Of a stretch of DNA of 64,000 bases, positions 34,309-44,427 are shown piece by piece. The stretch is from assembly GCA_012184525.1 (NCBI GenBank), contig WOFQ01000021.1, positions 62,001 to 126,000 of the forward strand. The letters are read 5' to 3'. Position 1 is the first letter of the stretch, and every line of letters starts with the position of its first letter. A program made the position numbers and the translations under genes. The notes under the pieces are model-generated. The model did not search any database. It saw nothing but the letters and a program-made list of their open reading frames with translations, and was not told the origin of the DNA. This stretch comes from Xenoacremonium recifei (taxonomy: Eukaryota; Ascomycota; Sordariomycetes; Hypocreales; Nectriaceae).

Positions 34309-35864
34309 ATGTCCGCCCTTCGAGCTAGCCGGGCGCTGCGCCCTCTCGCTGCGTCTCGCCGCTGCTTCACCACCTCGCACGCTCTCCGCGCTGCCGGGCC
34401 CTACGTCCTGGGCGAGCCTTCTGGCCCGTCCATCAAGACCAGCTCTCTGCCCGGACCCAAGGGCAAGGAGCTCACCCAGGAGCTCAACTCCATCTTCGAT
34501 GTCCGCAGCTTGAACATGATCGCCGACTACCCCCACAGCAAGGGCAACTACTTGACGGACCCCGACGGCAACGTCTTCCTCGATGCGTAAGTCGAGCTTC
34601 ATAGCTACGTCAAAATCCGAATAAAGAGCTCTCTGTATTAACCAATTGCTGCAGCTTTGCACAGATTGCTTCCATTGCCATCGGCTACAACAACCCTGCT
34701 CTCCTCAAGACTGCTGCTTCGCCTGAGATGGCCACCGCTCTAGTCAACCGACCCGCCCTCGGAGCCTTCCCTTCCCATGACTACGCCGAGCTGCTGAAGA
34801 CTGGTATCCTCAAGGTTGCTCCTAAGGGCCTGGACCAGGTCTTCACTGCCATGGCTGGCTCCGACGCCAACGAGACCGCTTACAAGGCCGCTTTCATCTA
34901 CCGCCGCCAGCTTGAGCGAGGTGGCCCTGAGGCTGAGTTCACTGAGGAGGAGCTCGAATCCTCCATGAGCAACCACTTCCCCGGAAGCCCCAAGCTCTCT
35001 ATCCTGTCCTTCAAGACTGGCTTCCACGGCCGTCTGTTCGGCTCCCTGTCTACCACCCGCTCCAAGGCCATCCACAAGGTCGATATTCCGGCTTTCGACT
35101 GGCCCCAGGCCACCTTCCCCCAGCTCAAGTACCCCCTGGAGGAGAACGTGGAGGAGAACGCCAAGATTGAGCAGGCTAGCCTTGACGAGGTTGAGCATCT
35201 CATCAAGACCTGGCACCTGCCCCCTTGCGCTGTGGTCGTCGAGCCTATCCAGAGCGAGGGAGGTGATAACCACGCCTCGCCCGACTTCTTCCGCAAGCTG
35301 CGCGCCCTGACCAAGAAGCATGGCGTTCTTCTCATTGTCGATGAAGTTCAGACTGGTGTCGGTGCTACTGGCAAGTTCTGGGCTCACGACCACTGGAACC
35401 TCGAGACTCCTCCCGACATGGTCACCTTCTCCAAGAAGGCCCAGGCTGCCGGTTTCTACTACGGCAACCCAGCCCTGCGACCTAACAAGCCTTACCGACA
35501 GTACAACACCTGGATGGGTGACCCTGCCCGTGCCCTCATCTTCCGCACCATCATCGAAGAGATTGAGCGCAACGATCTCATCGCCAACACGGCCAAGGTT
35601 GGAGACTACATCTTCAAGAACCTCGAGGCCCTCAACCAGAAGTACCCCGGCCAGTTCGCCAACCTCCGTGGCAAGGGCCAGGGCACCTTCATCGCCTTTG
35701 ACCACCCCCGCCGCGACGAGTTCCTCGCCAAGTGCAAGACGCTCGGCGTCAACGTTGGTGGCAGTGGTGCTACCGCTGTGCGACTCCGCCCCATGCTCAT
35801 CTTCCAGGAGAAGCATGCCGACATTCTGCTCGACGCCTTTGACAAGGCCGCCAAGGATCTGTAG
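34309..35864 (+). CDS. UGA1: 4-aminobutyrate (GABA) aminotransferase, mitochondrial
   Basis: Class-III PLP aminotransferase converting GABA and 2-oxoglutarate to succinate semialdehyde and glutamate in the GABA shunt. Exons 34309-34586 and 34655-35864 (68-nt intron) give 495 aa. The first about 28 residues (MSALRASRALRPLAASRRC) are Arg/Ser/Ala-rich without acids, a good mitochondrial presequence. Marks: GPKGKEL, GSDANETAYKAA, KTGFHGRLFGSL, EPIQSEGGDNHAS, IVDEVQTGVGATG, TFSKKAQAAGFYY (PLP lysine) and RGKGQGTFIAFD. Length and motifs fit the family closely. Convergent with DSC3. Confidence 0.95.
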
Positions 35865-36565
35865 AGAATGGGCGAGTTTTCAATTGGATCTTAATTGGAT
35901 TTTGGGACATTTCTTATGGAATTACATCAATGGACACGGGGACAAAGAGATGGATCGGCCCCGGCTTGTTACAGATGGGCATGATGATTTCCAGGAGCTA
36001 GATTTTTAAGCGTTTGGTGACAGCATACAATGCGGGAAACTAAAATAATGAAATTCAAAAACATTGATATACAACTGCTCGACCAGGCTGATTTATTTCC
36101 TTTGCAGGTTCTAGGGTGATATGTTTTACGATGCTCGACCGTGCCTCAGCTCATGTCTCTGACCCCTTTACCATGCTATTTGCTGCATGACACACAGATT
36201 CTAAATACTTGGTCGAATTTGATTTATTATATGCTCAAAAGACGCTTGCTTTAATTAACCTACGTCGGCTGATTTCCTTCTCTAAGGTATCTTCAACTTG
36301 CCTGTGTCAAGCTCTCAATAAACGCCTTAACCCACGCTGTTCCGCTCAGACGATAATAATACACGAGGTACAACAAATAAACCAAGAAATCCCTCCTACT
36401 ATATATCTCTCAAACAGCCCCTGCAGCCATTTGACCCCTTCTGTGATAGAACCACTGAGTAATGGCACGTCTCTTGGCCACGACGACCAAGACAGTGAAG
36501 CAAACGCCCTGCTGGAAATAATGCCTGGAGATATTTCGGCCTATCAGGCCGAATAACGACAATAA
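35865..36565. other. Convergent 3' region (GABA-T / DSC3)
   Basis: No gene seen. AT-richer 3' flanks of two converging genes; a 115-aa plus ORF (36209-36556) lacks any motif. Confidence 0.5.
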
Positions 36566-37396
36566 CTAATCACCGGCAAGCCTCATGGTAACACCGATGA
36601 ACAGACTGAAGACAACGCCGAACGCAACGAATATCTGCCACCTCTTACTCCAGATGCCTTCTTGGCGCATCAGCCATGTCAAACTGCCCAACGGAAAGAA
36701 GAAGCCAACGATCATGCCGCGGAAGAGGATATCCAGGGACGACGCCAAGCCGGCATATTCATCCTCAAATCCACTGCCGCCGCCTCCTCCATCGGTCGGT
36801 AGCCCGCCGCTATTATTGTCGATCCATGCGTCCTCCATGCTGCGGAGCGTGTCGGGCGAAGGCATCGCATCTGGTGTGAACCGTGCAGTGTGAATCGATG
36901 CGAACTGTGTACGCAACGTCGAAATCTCGCTCGTCGTGAAGCCCGATTGTAGCAGCCGATCGAAGCCACGGGGCCTGGGCGGAGCAGCTTCCGGGCGCAT
37001 AACAGGGACGACAGATGTAGCGATGGGCGGACGCGCCGCCGAGGCTTCTTCATTGGCGAGGTCTTCGGCGCTCAGCTCATCGCCTATCGAGCAGTTCACG
37101 TACAGCCGCGGTGGCGATACAACGGCCTTGCCCTTGCGGTCATGGTCGGCGCGCGGTGGAGGAGGAAGCGGCTTGAGGACGGAGGAGATGGCGGCCGAGT
37201 CGGGGAGAAGGCGGCCCTGGTGGATGAGTCGAAGGCGGTTCGACGATGCGATGCGTTTGCGGAGGAGGTGTTTGAGGGCGAGGACGGTTGTGGCCTGCGG
37301 TGAGGGGATGTCGAGATCGAGGTCGGGGATGGAAGTTGAGAAGCGGATGGTGAGATTGAGGGGCGGAGGTTGGTGTGGTTGACTGGAGGAGCTCAT
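36566..37396 (-). CDS. DSC3: Dsc E3 ubiquitin ligase complex subunit 3
   Basis: Single exon of 276 aa matching the fungal Dsc3 architecture. The Dsc complex is a Golgi/endosomal membrane E3 ligase, related to the ERAD Hrd1 system, that activates the SREBP homologue in fission yeast and handles membrane-protein degradation. Residues about 14-105 are a ubiquitin-like fold (NLTIRFSTSIPDLDLDI, LALKHLLRKRI, RLRLIHQGRLLPD, then LYVNCSIGD). GFDRLLQSGFTTSEISTLR, typical of the C-terminal conserved region, follows. Two transmembrane segments close the protein (GMIVGFFFPLGSLTWLM; WQIFVAFGVVFSLFIGVTM). It is head to head with the IMA1 gene, 394 bp apart. Confidence 0.9.
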   Translation of the reverse strand: MSSSSQPHQPPPLNLTIRFSTSIPDLDLDIPSPQATTVLALKHLLRKRIASSNRLRLIHQGRLLPDSAAISSVLKPLPPPPRADHDRKGKAVVSPPRLYVNCSIGDELSAEDLANEEASAARPPIATSVVPVMRPEAAPPRPRGFDRLLQSGFTTSEISTLRTQFASIHTARFTPDAMPSPDTLRSMEDAWIDNNSGGLPTDGGGGGSGFEDEYAGLASSLDILFRGMIVGFFFPLGSLTWLMRQEGIWSKRWQIFVAFGVVFSLFIGVTMRLAGD

Positions 37397-37790
37397 CGTG
37401 GTAATATCATCATAGGTGCCTGAGGAGCGGTTCTTGGATATTTGAAACGAAAGAATGTATATTTCTGGTATGAGCTTGGATTTGGCGGAGACAAGCGTAA
37501 TGTGTAAATGAATGTAAATGGGATGCTAATCGGTGACGTGAGGTTCAAGGGGAGATCCAATCCCGGGCATGTTTTAGTGCCGACCCCTGCTGTAAGAGCC
37601 GCCCAACCGCTAAACAAACCCCACTAAGAGCCCCAACACCATGAAAACATGCTCCGACCGCCCGGCAGAATTCCCCAGATTATTTCCATCCTCCAACATC
37701 GGTTTGTCATCGACCGTTGTTCATCGCGACTCTTCTAGCGCACGCTACTAGAGGTAACATCATATTGCCTCCATAGGCCATGTCTTCGAT
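37397..37790. promoter_or_regulatory. Shared divergent promoter region DSC3 / IMA1
   Basis: 394 bp separate two start codons pointing away from each other, so both core promoters must lie here. No TATA box or other motif stands out. Confidence 0.5.
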
Positions 37791-39933
37791 ATGCCGCGTC
37801 TACGAGTTTCCAACTACTTGACCTGCTTCTACTGCGGAAAGCGGTCGAAGCTCCGGTATGATGGGACTACTCGCGACTTTCTTTGTTTGTACTGCGATGC
37901 AACGAATTACTTAGACGAGAACGGCGAAATCACCGATCCCCCGGTTGCTACTGAACGTGAGGCTCCTGCCACGCATTATACTGTCCAACGGCACTCCTCT
38001 CCGCCATCGTCGCAAGCAGCAGATAGCATCTTCTGTTCGACATGTCTGAAGAACCAGCGCCTCTTCACAGCCTCATTGGCACAATACCTTCCCGACGATC
38101 CTTCCCACCCCGATTATCCCGAGCTCGAACGCAACTACTACCGCTACCGCAAAGGACTTGAAGAGCGATACCCGCAAGTATGCGCCGAGTGCGCCGACCG
38201 GGTGGAGGGCAAGATCCGCGAGGCGGGATATACAGCCAAGACGGACCATCTTCGAAGGATGATGGAAAGAAGTCGAGGGAGGAGAGTCGATACGTCGAGA
38301 ACAACTCTCTTGGACTGGGCGGACATCCTGGGCAGAGGACTTTGGTGGGGTGGGGGTTTGATGCAGATGCTATGGCATCTCAAGACGATTTCAGCAATGT
38401 TGAAGTATTCGGAAGAGGGGATGTATGATCCAGATGATAGCAGTTGTCTGACTCTGGCTACATCGGGTCTTGCATGGACGGTAGCTTTCCTGCCTCCAGC
38501 GGAGACGCTCATCTCAGGGGCTATAACCGCCAGTATCTTGTCGGCGTGGTGGAATCCCCGGTTCGTGCAAGTTACTCGCGGTTTCTCAAGGCACTTATTG
38601 GGGTTCACGCAATGGTACTCCTTCCAGGGGCTGATTGTGTTCTTCCGGTTTCTGTTCCAAAAGGTTCTTGACATGGACGGAGGCAAAGCTCAATCAAGAA
38701 ATGCACAGCTGAGCGCGCACTTTGTCATGACCCTGTTCATGTGTATAGTAAGTTTCCCCCTCGAACTCAAGTTTGTTCAGTCACTGATTTTATAAGATAT
38801 ACACCATGGCTCGAAAGTCCATCCGAGTTGATACAACGCCCCTTTTCGGTAACTCGAGTGCACCTGTTTCACCCAAACCGAAGAAGCTGGAGAGTCGGAA
38901 ACGGGAAGATTCTAAAACATTCTCTGACCTACTCAATGAAGCTCTCGACTCGCCATCTTCGCCCGGCGTGTCTCGACCGGAGCCCCTGAGCCGGCCACCA
39001 GTTAGTTCGCTACCAGCGCCATACCCGCCCAATATCCCACTGAGAGTACAGGAGAGCCCACAACAACTTCATATGAGCTCCCTCAACATTTCACCTTCCT
39101 CAGCTAGACAAGAACCTCACTATTCGGACGAAATGGATTGGACACCAACTCAAGTCCAAGAGAAGTCTCAGTATCGAGCCTTTGCAGACCCGCCATCCGG
39201 TGGCGTGAAGAGAGCATTTGGAGAGGCCCCGGTCCACGCAGACACCCCGTTTTGGTATAAGGTCCCAGCTGCACCTATCAATCCTGCACAGCGGTTGAGA
39301 AACCCCTCGAACGTGCCCGTTCTTAGGAGCAAGCCAGCCGAGAAGGAGAATATCTTCTCTATGAACCAGAACCGAGGTCGAATGGAGACAACGCATGAAC
39401 AGGACGAAGTTACGTTTAACCAGCCGCGGTTCTTTGCGCCTCTCAAGGAGAATGATGAGGCCAACTCCCTCGCTGACTTGTTGAGCCAGAGCTTCAGCTT
39501 GAGCCAAGAGCGAGATCGGCCCCCGTCAGCCGGTAGGGGATTGTCTTCCAGGAGAGAGGGACATGAATCAACCATTCAATTCAGCATCCGAGGGCGTCGA
39601 GCAGTCGAGGCTATCATACTTGCTCTGCTCCTCGCTGTTTGGATTCTTACGATATCTGTATCCGTTCCATTTGGCAGAGAGGTACAGCTGGCCATTCTCT
39701 CTGCCGCGGGTACTATTACGCTGCGAGTTACCGGCGACACAAGTCGTGATATGAACGAGGAGGTTTCCCCTAGCACAGCGGCCTACGTCGGATCCGTATT
39801 GAGCGTTCTGGAGTTGACTATGGTATGCTGGCTCGGGTGGGAAACATGGAAGGGCGAGGCGGACAATGGACAGTACGGAATAGGATTGCTGTGTGCGATG
39901 CTGGGTCATCAGGTTTGGAATACTGTTTTGTGA
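37791..39933 (+). CDS. IMA1: Inner nuclear membrane protein Ima1 (SAMP1/NET5 family)
   Basis: Integral inner nuclear membrane protein linking centromeres or heterochromatin and microtubule attachment to the envelope in fission yeast. Exons 37791-38747 and 38797-39933 give 697 aa. The N-terminal Ima1 domain has CxxC pairs CFYCGKR, CLYCDAT, FCSTCLKNQ and CAECADR. A central block of hydrophobic segments (residues about 195-320) follows, then a Pro/Ser-rich nucleoplasmic-type region with DEMDWTPT, and two to three C-terminal membrane segments. The 49-nt intron ends at AAG (38796); the nearer CAG at 38780 would give an immediate stop. Convergent with the dioxygenase gene at 290 bp. Confidence 0.9.
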
Positions 39934-40223
39934 AGGATACAGCGGAGTGGATGTGATTTTCACCGCTTTTAGATATGGCATATATGGGCAGAGCTATCTG
40001 AGGCGTTTCAGGGGCGGGAATACGGCGACTGGTCGTTGCATAGCGAGGCATGGTGGTTTGGGTCACGGTTGTGATTGCAATACAGTAAAAAGCAGGAATA
40101 AAGTCTCTTTGCATAGGGAGATGTCCCTAAAGTTCCGTGATGACAACATGCTAATATTCACAGAATCTTGGAGCTAGGTCCTTTACTCGATCATTCTATT
40201 TTTGGCTACATGATGAGAATGTC

Positions 40224-41484
40224 TCAACCTTCAAAGGGAGTCTCGTACGGCCGCTCAGCCTGGGGCGTGATTCTCGCAAGATGTCGTCGCTGGCCAGACT
40301 TCCAGTCCACCAACGCGGTATGCTGGACCACGCGGTTATCCCAGACGACCACCGTGCCCTCCGCCCACTTGACACGAGCATGGAAGTCGGCGCCCCATGC
40401 AATGTGTTGGTACAAGAAGTTGAGGATAGCGTCTGACTCTTCCTTCTTGAGCCCGACAATCTCGCGCGTGACTACAGTGTGTCAGATATTTCGACTCAGG
40501 GGATGATCAGGGGTAGGGGGGGCTTACACTGGGGGTTCACATAGAGCGACTTCTCACCCGTCACGGGATGTGTGCGCACTACAGGATGCTCACTAACGAC
40601 TGGCTCGCGGCGCATGATGCTGCCCTTGCGCACACTCGCATTCACCTGCTCAATGCCCGAGTGAGTTGCCTTCAAGCCATGCAGCATGCGCTGGAACGCC
40701 GGCGAGAGACGATTGTACGCCTCCACGGTGTCGGCAAACAGCGTGTCGCCGCCGGTGTCAGGCGAGTCAAGCACATACAAGAACGTCGTGCCGGGAGGCT
40801 GGGTCTCGTACGTGATATCCGAGTGCCAGGCCACAGAGCTAACGCGACGCTCAAAGAAAGTCTCATGTGAGCGGTCGCCCGCAGCGCGGTGCACGAGATG
40901 GATCTGCGGGTGGCCGGCCGGCGCGCCGGAGGTAGGGTGGATGTGCAGCCGGCCGAAGTGCTCGCCGAGACGGAGGGCCTCGGCGATGGGCTTGTCGGCG
41001 AGGTCTTGGGCGCGGAAGGCGACGACTTTGCGCTGGGCCACGTACAGGGCGAGTTCGTCTAGCCCGGCCGGCGAGAGGGAGGAGATCTGGATGCCGGAGA
41101 TCTCGGTGCCGATGGTGGGGGTGAGGTGGGAGACTTGGGCTGAGGAGGGGAGGAGGTTTGGGAACGAGGGGTCGGCGCGGTGGCCGGGGTCGGAGTGGGA
41201 GAAGGGGGTGAGGGGAGGGTAGGTCTGATCTGTGTTCCAGGTTGGGAGGTAGTTGGGATACTGGGCGTGTCAGACACTTGCGGTTTCTCGATGGAGAGAC
41301 GAAGTAGATGGGACCTGCTTACCTTGGCGGCCTTGAACTCGTCAGTACCCTGCTCTTCGGCGTCCTTCTTGTATGCGACGGGAGCCAGCTCCTTGTAGGC
41401 ATGGTCGACACCACCGGGGAAGAGCTTCAGCTTGGGGGCCTCGCTGGCCGGGGCAGTCAGGGTCTCAGTTGCTGAAGGAGCCAT
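40224..41484 (-). CDS. TauD/TfdA-type Fe(II)/2-oxoglutarate dioxygenase
   Basis: Fungal alpha-ketoglutarate-dependent sulfonate/taurine-type dioxygenase (Jlp1-like), likely releasing sulfite from sulfonates or acting on a related small substrate. Exons 41323-41484, 40528-41260, 40224-40471 give 380 aa. Marks: GTEISGIQISSLSP, VVAFRAQDL, the iron facial triad WHSDITYE and distal VVQHTALVDW, and the 2-oxoglutarate arginine in RRHLARITPQ. Joining across the second intron gives VNPQFTREIVGL, as expected for the family. The start is the ATG before APSATETL; an upstream in-frame ATG (41523) is less likely. Jlp1 in yeast is induced by sulfur starvation; whether this gene is cannot be seen. A TATATATA run lies about 70 bp upstream. 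Confidence 0.9.
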
Positions 41485-42286
41485 TTTCGAATCTTTAACA
41501 GAGTATATGGATTTGTCATTCAAGGCATGTTACTAGGGAGCGAGAAGTGAAACTATATATACACAGACGGTTCTTCACTCATCGGCTATCCATCTCACAC
41601 AACTCCGATTTTAGAAGCGGGGGATGAGCGCTCTCAACTCGCAACTCGGTCTCCATAGGATACTATTCGCTCATGGTCTCTCGCATGAAGGCGGCTTCTG
41701 CGGGAAGATTGCGCAAGATGCAAGTTGTCGGTGGTGATCGTCGCCTACCACCCCTTATCACGAGGGGCATTGGAGGGCGGAACGGTGATTCGACAACAGT
41801 GGATGGGATCACGCAATGAAGACAAATGCCGTGCTGATAAGTGGATGGGCCTCGTCATGGAGCGGGGAGCGCGATTGCGACGTCTTGTTGTTGGTGATGG
41901 AGTTTTGGTGTTGCTGTCGCCATCATGGGGTCGGTCACGCAATATAGATTTGCATAGACGAGTGGGATGGGATGCAGGATACGCAATTCCACTTATAGCT
42001 CAAGGCATGAAGTGTCTCGTGAGATTGTACTCGTCCCCTGAGGTGAATATGAGCCTGAGTGTAAGTTGAAGGATGGTAATAAATACCTGAGAGAGGCAAG
42101 TCTTATACCCCGGATTTCGAGAGCGAGTCGGGGAGAGAGGGGGAGGGGCCGACGGGCCGAGATCCACTTCCTCGTGCAGGGGCCTCGGCTTCCATCGCAA
42201 GCTTCTCTAATTCGTACTGCTTCCACTCAAGATTATTATGTGAATTCCCTTATACTATCTCTTTTTAATAACGAAGCTTGGGAGCC
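41485..42286. other. Divergent intergenic region (dioxygenase / alpha-beta hydrolase)
   Basis: No gene supported. It contains the promoters of the two flanking divergent genes. On the dioxygenase side there is a TATA-like run; on the hydrolase side an AT-rich segment directly precedes the start. Confidence 0.5.
41554..41561 (-). promoter_or_regulatory. TATA-box-like sequence of the TauD-type gene
   Basis: TATATATA lies 70-77 bp before the dioxygenase ATG, in the right place for a TATA box followed by a short leader. Seen directly; function inferred. Confidence 0.45.
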
Positions 42287-43278
42287 ATGGCATCATACGA
42301 AGATGCTCAAGATTGCTTCATCACGGTGAATGGCATCAAGTTCGCCTACCGCCGCTTCGGTCTCCGCCATGGCACGCCCCTCCTTCTCGTCCCCGGATAC
42401 AGGTTTGTCTCCTGTGCCATAAAGATCTACACTTAACTGACACGCCACAGGAGGACGATGGACCATTGGGATCCAGCTCTCGTGAACCCTCTTGCGGCCA
42501 AACGCCCCGTCATTCTCATCGATAACGCTGGCGTTGGCCGCTCTGCTGGGCTCGTCCCCAAGACCTTCGCCGGCTGGACGCAGCACTATCTCACTGTCCT
42601 GAAGGCCCTGTCTATCATCCGTGTCGATGTGTTGGGGTACTCTATGGGCGGCTGTGTATCACAGTTGATCGCCCTGACGGCTCCCGCGCTGGTCCGCCGC
42701 CTCATCCTCTGCGGAACGACTCCAAGCACGGGCGAGGGGGTGACGAGAGCGCCGGTTGGGCCATTCAATAGCATCAAAGAAGCGCGGACAAGCGAGGAGC
42801 ATGAGAGAGCGTTCTTAAGCGCATTCTTCACGACGTCAGCAAAGAGCCAGGCTGCTGGAGCGGCGGCGTGGAAGCGTTTAGTGAAGGCGAGGAAAGACTG
42901 CTGCGACTACGTGGACCCAGACAATTCACGTCGGCAAGGAATTGCGTTTGTTCAGTTCATGGATCCAAAGCAAGCGGCGGATGCATCGTACGACCGGTTT
43001 AGCGAACTGAAGATCCCTGTGTTAATTGCAAACGGTAGGCCCCTTGGGTGTAACTAGGGACAATGGAAGCTAAACGGAACTTAGGAAACGAGGATCTGCT
43101 GCTGCCCACCGAGAACAGTATTCTCATGTGGAAGATGCTAAGCAAGCAGAATGCCCAACTCCACTTGTACCCAGATTCAGGACACGGATTCCTGTATCAG
43201 TACGCGGATGAATTCTCGACACTGATCAACGACTTCCTGGACCAGCAAGATAATATGAAGGTAGCGAGTCGTCTGTGA
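42287..43278 (+). CDS. Alpha/beta hydrolase-fold protein
   Basis: Exons 42287-42402, 42451-43034 and 43085-43278 (48- and 50-nt introns) give 297 aa, the normal length for a one-domain alpha/beta hydrolase. Marks: LLLVPGYRRT (oxyanion-side loop, split by intron 1), DNAGVGRS, nucleophile elbow GYSMGG, and near the end NEDLLLPTEN (acid) and DSGHGF (catalytic His). The substrate is unknown; such proteins include esterases, lactonases and epoxide or haloalkane hydrolases. It lies between a TauD-type dioxygenase and a P450, which may hint at a small catabolic or secondary-metabolic neighbourhood, but no backbone enzyme is present. Confidence 0.88.
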
Positions 43279-43349
43279 GTGAGGGGGAGGAAGATAGGGC
43301 AAAAAGGAAGGGCTATGCCCAGGTTAGTTGAGCAAACAGGCAAAAGTTA

Positions 43350-43439
43350 GGGTCTGGCCGGGGATTGAACCCGGGACCTCTCGCAAGCTGTGCTTCGGGT
43401 GTACCCTAAGCGAGAATCATACCACTAGACCACCAGACC
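43350..43439 (-). tRNA. tRNA-Pro (AGG) with an 18-nt intron
   Basis: A full cloverleaf reads on the minus strand. The 7-bp acceptor stem GGTCTGG/CCAGACC is perfect, with discriminator C. The A-box-like GGTCTAGTGGTATGA forms the D arm. The anticodon stem is CTCGC/GCGAG with loop TTAGGGT, and the T arm is CCCGGGTTCAATCCCCGG. An 18-nt insertion at the canonical intron site, one base 3' of the anticodon (43386-43403), makes the gene 90 nt instead of 72. Anticodon AGG, read as IGG after deamination, decodes CCU/CCC. It lies between the hydrolase and P450 genes. Confidence 0.95.
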
Positions 43440-44427
43440 GTAGAATCCATCACGTGATGGAACAACAGGAAGCCCTGGAATTGGATCTCAAAAGCAGAAG
43501 TCTGTGTAGGTGTGTGTGGAGGAAGGAATCCTGCGGAGAGGAGGGTTGGGTATATCTCAGTTGAGAGTTGAATAGGTCTAATTTCTTCGTGGAACTAGAA
43601 CTAAGGTTACATGGTGTGACTCGTGGGAATCTCCAAAAGAGCTTTTGCTAGGAATTTAGTGCGATAGGGGCTAGAGGAGCAAACCAGCAAGTCAATTGAG
43701 TGATTGCTTTTGAGTGTTTGTATTATAAGGTAATCCGTCTAATATTATTGGTCGCGATAGTGATAGTCGTGTAATCCTTGATGATCGGTGCATGCGGGGC
43801 TGACGGATCAACAGGATTACTGGTTGTTACATCTGAAGGGAAGCCAATTCTGATTGCCGGCAGTCGTATGCATATGCAGTGACATCAAATGAATAGAATA
43901 CTCATGTCACCTTCCTACTCGACTTCAAAGGCTTAGATGAAAAGTCTTCTCGGCAGTAGAGGATGGTAACACCCCCCAAATATCTGCTAGTTTCCGTTTG
44001 AGGCAATCCTTGGCTTTGACGCTTCGTCTCAATTATGAAGGACATAAAACAAGCGAGAACTCCGACAGGAAAGTATCGCTGCGGGCTGACAGAATTTGTT
44101 ATCGTGTTATCGTATTAGGCGGATACGAATCCTTCGATATGCACAGTTTGGCATTATATCCACGGCTGGCACGTACGGAGGATATGTAACGTAGTAATAC
44201 GCACCAATTGCAATCTATCGGCGTACACATGCAGTAGGGATGCGCCCGGCTTCCAATCTCACGTCAGTGATGTGCAGTAATAGATAGCAAGCAATCAAGC
44301 CGTAAAGAAGTATTCACCGTTTCTTGTGGTACATAGGAATCGGCATTGGCAATTAAAAACAGAGACGTTCGCTCCGTACGATTTTCGCCTTCGCCCCAAA
44401 GGCCTGGTTGAAGCTGGATCGAGGATA
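43440..44427. other. Intergenic region upstream of the P450
   Basis: No gene seen. The region is AT-richer than its surroundings, with only tiny ORFs. It contains the tRNA 5' flank and the P450 promoter. Confidence 0.5.

Noticed and set aside
34740..35816. 358-aa minus-strand ORF antisense to the GABA transaminase
   Set aside because: It mirrors the real coding frame. Strong third-position GC bias removes stops on the opposite strand, and the translation is Leu/Val/Gly-rich without a domain.
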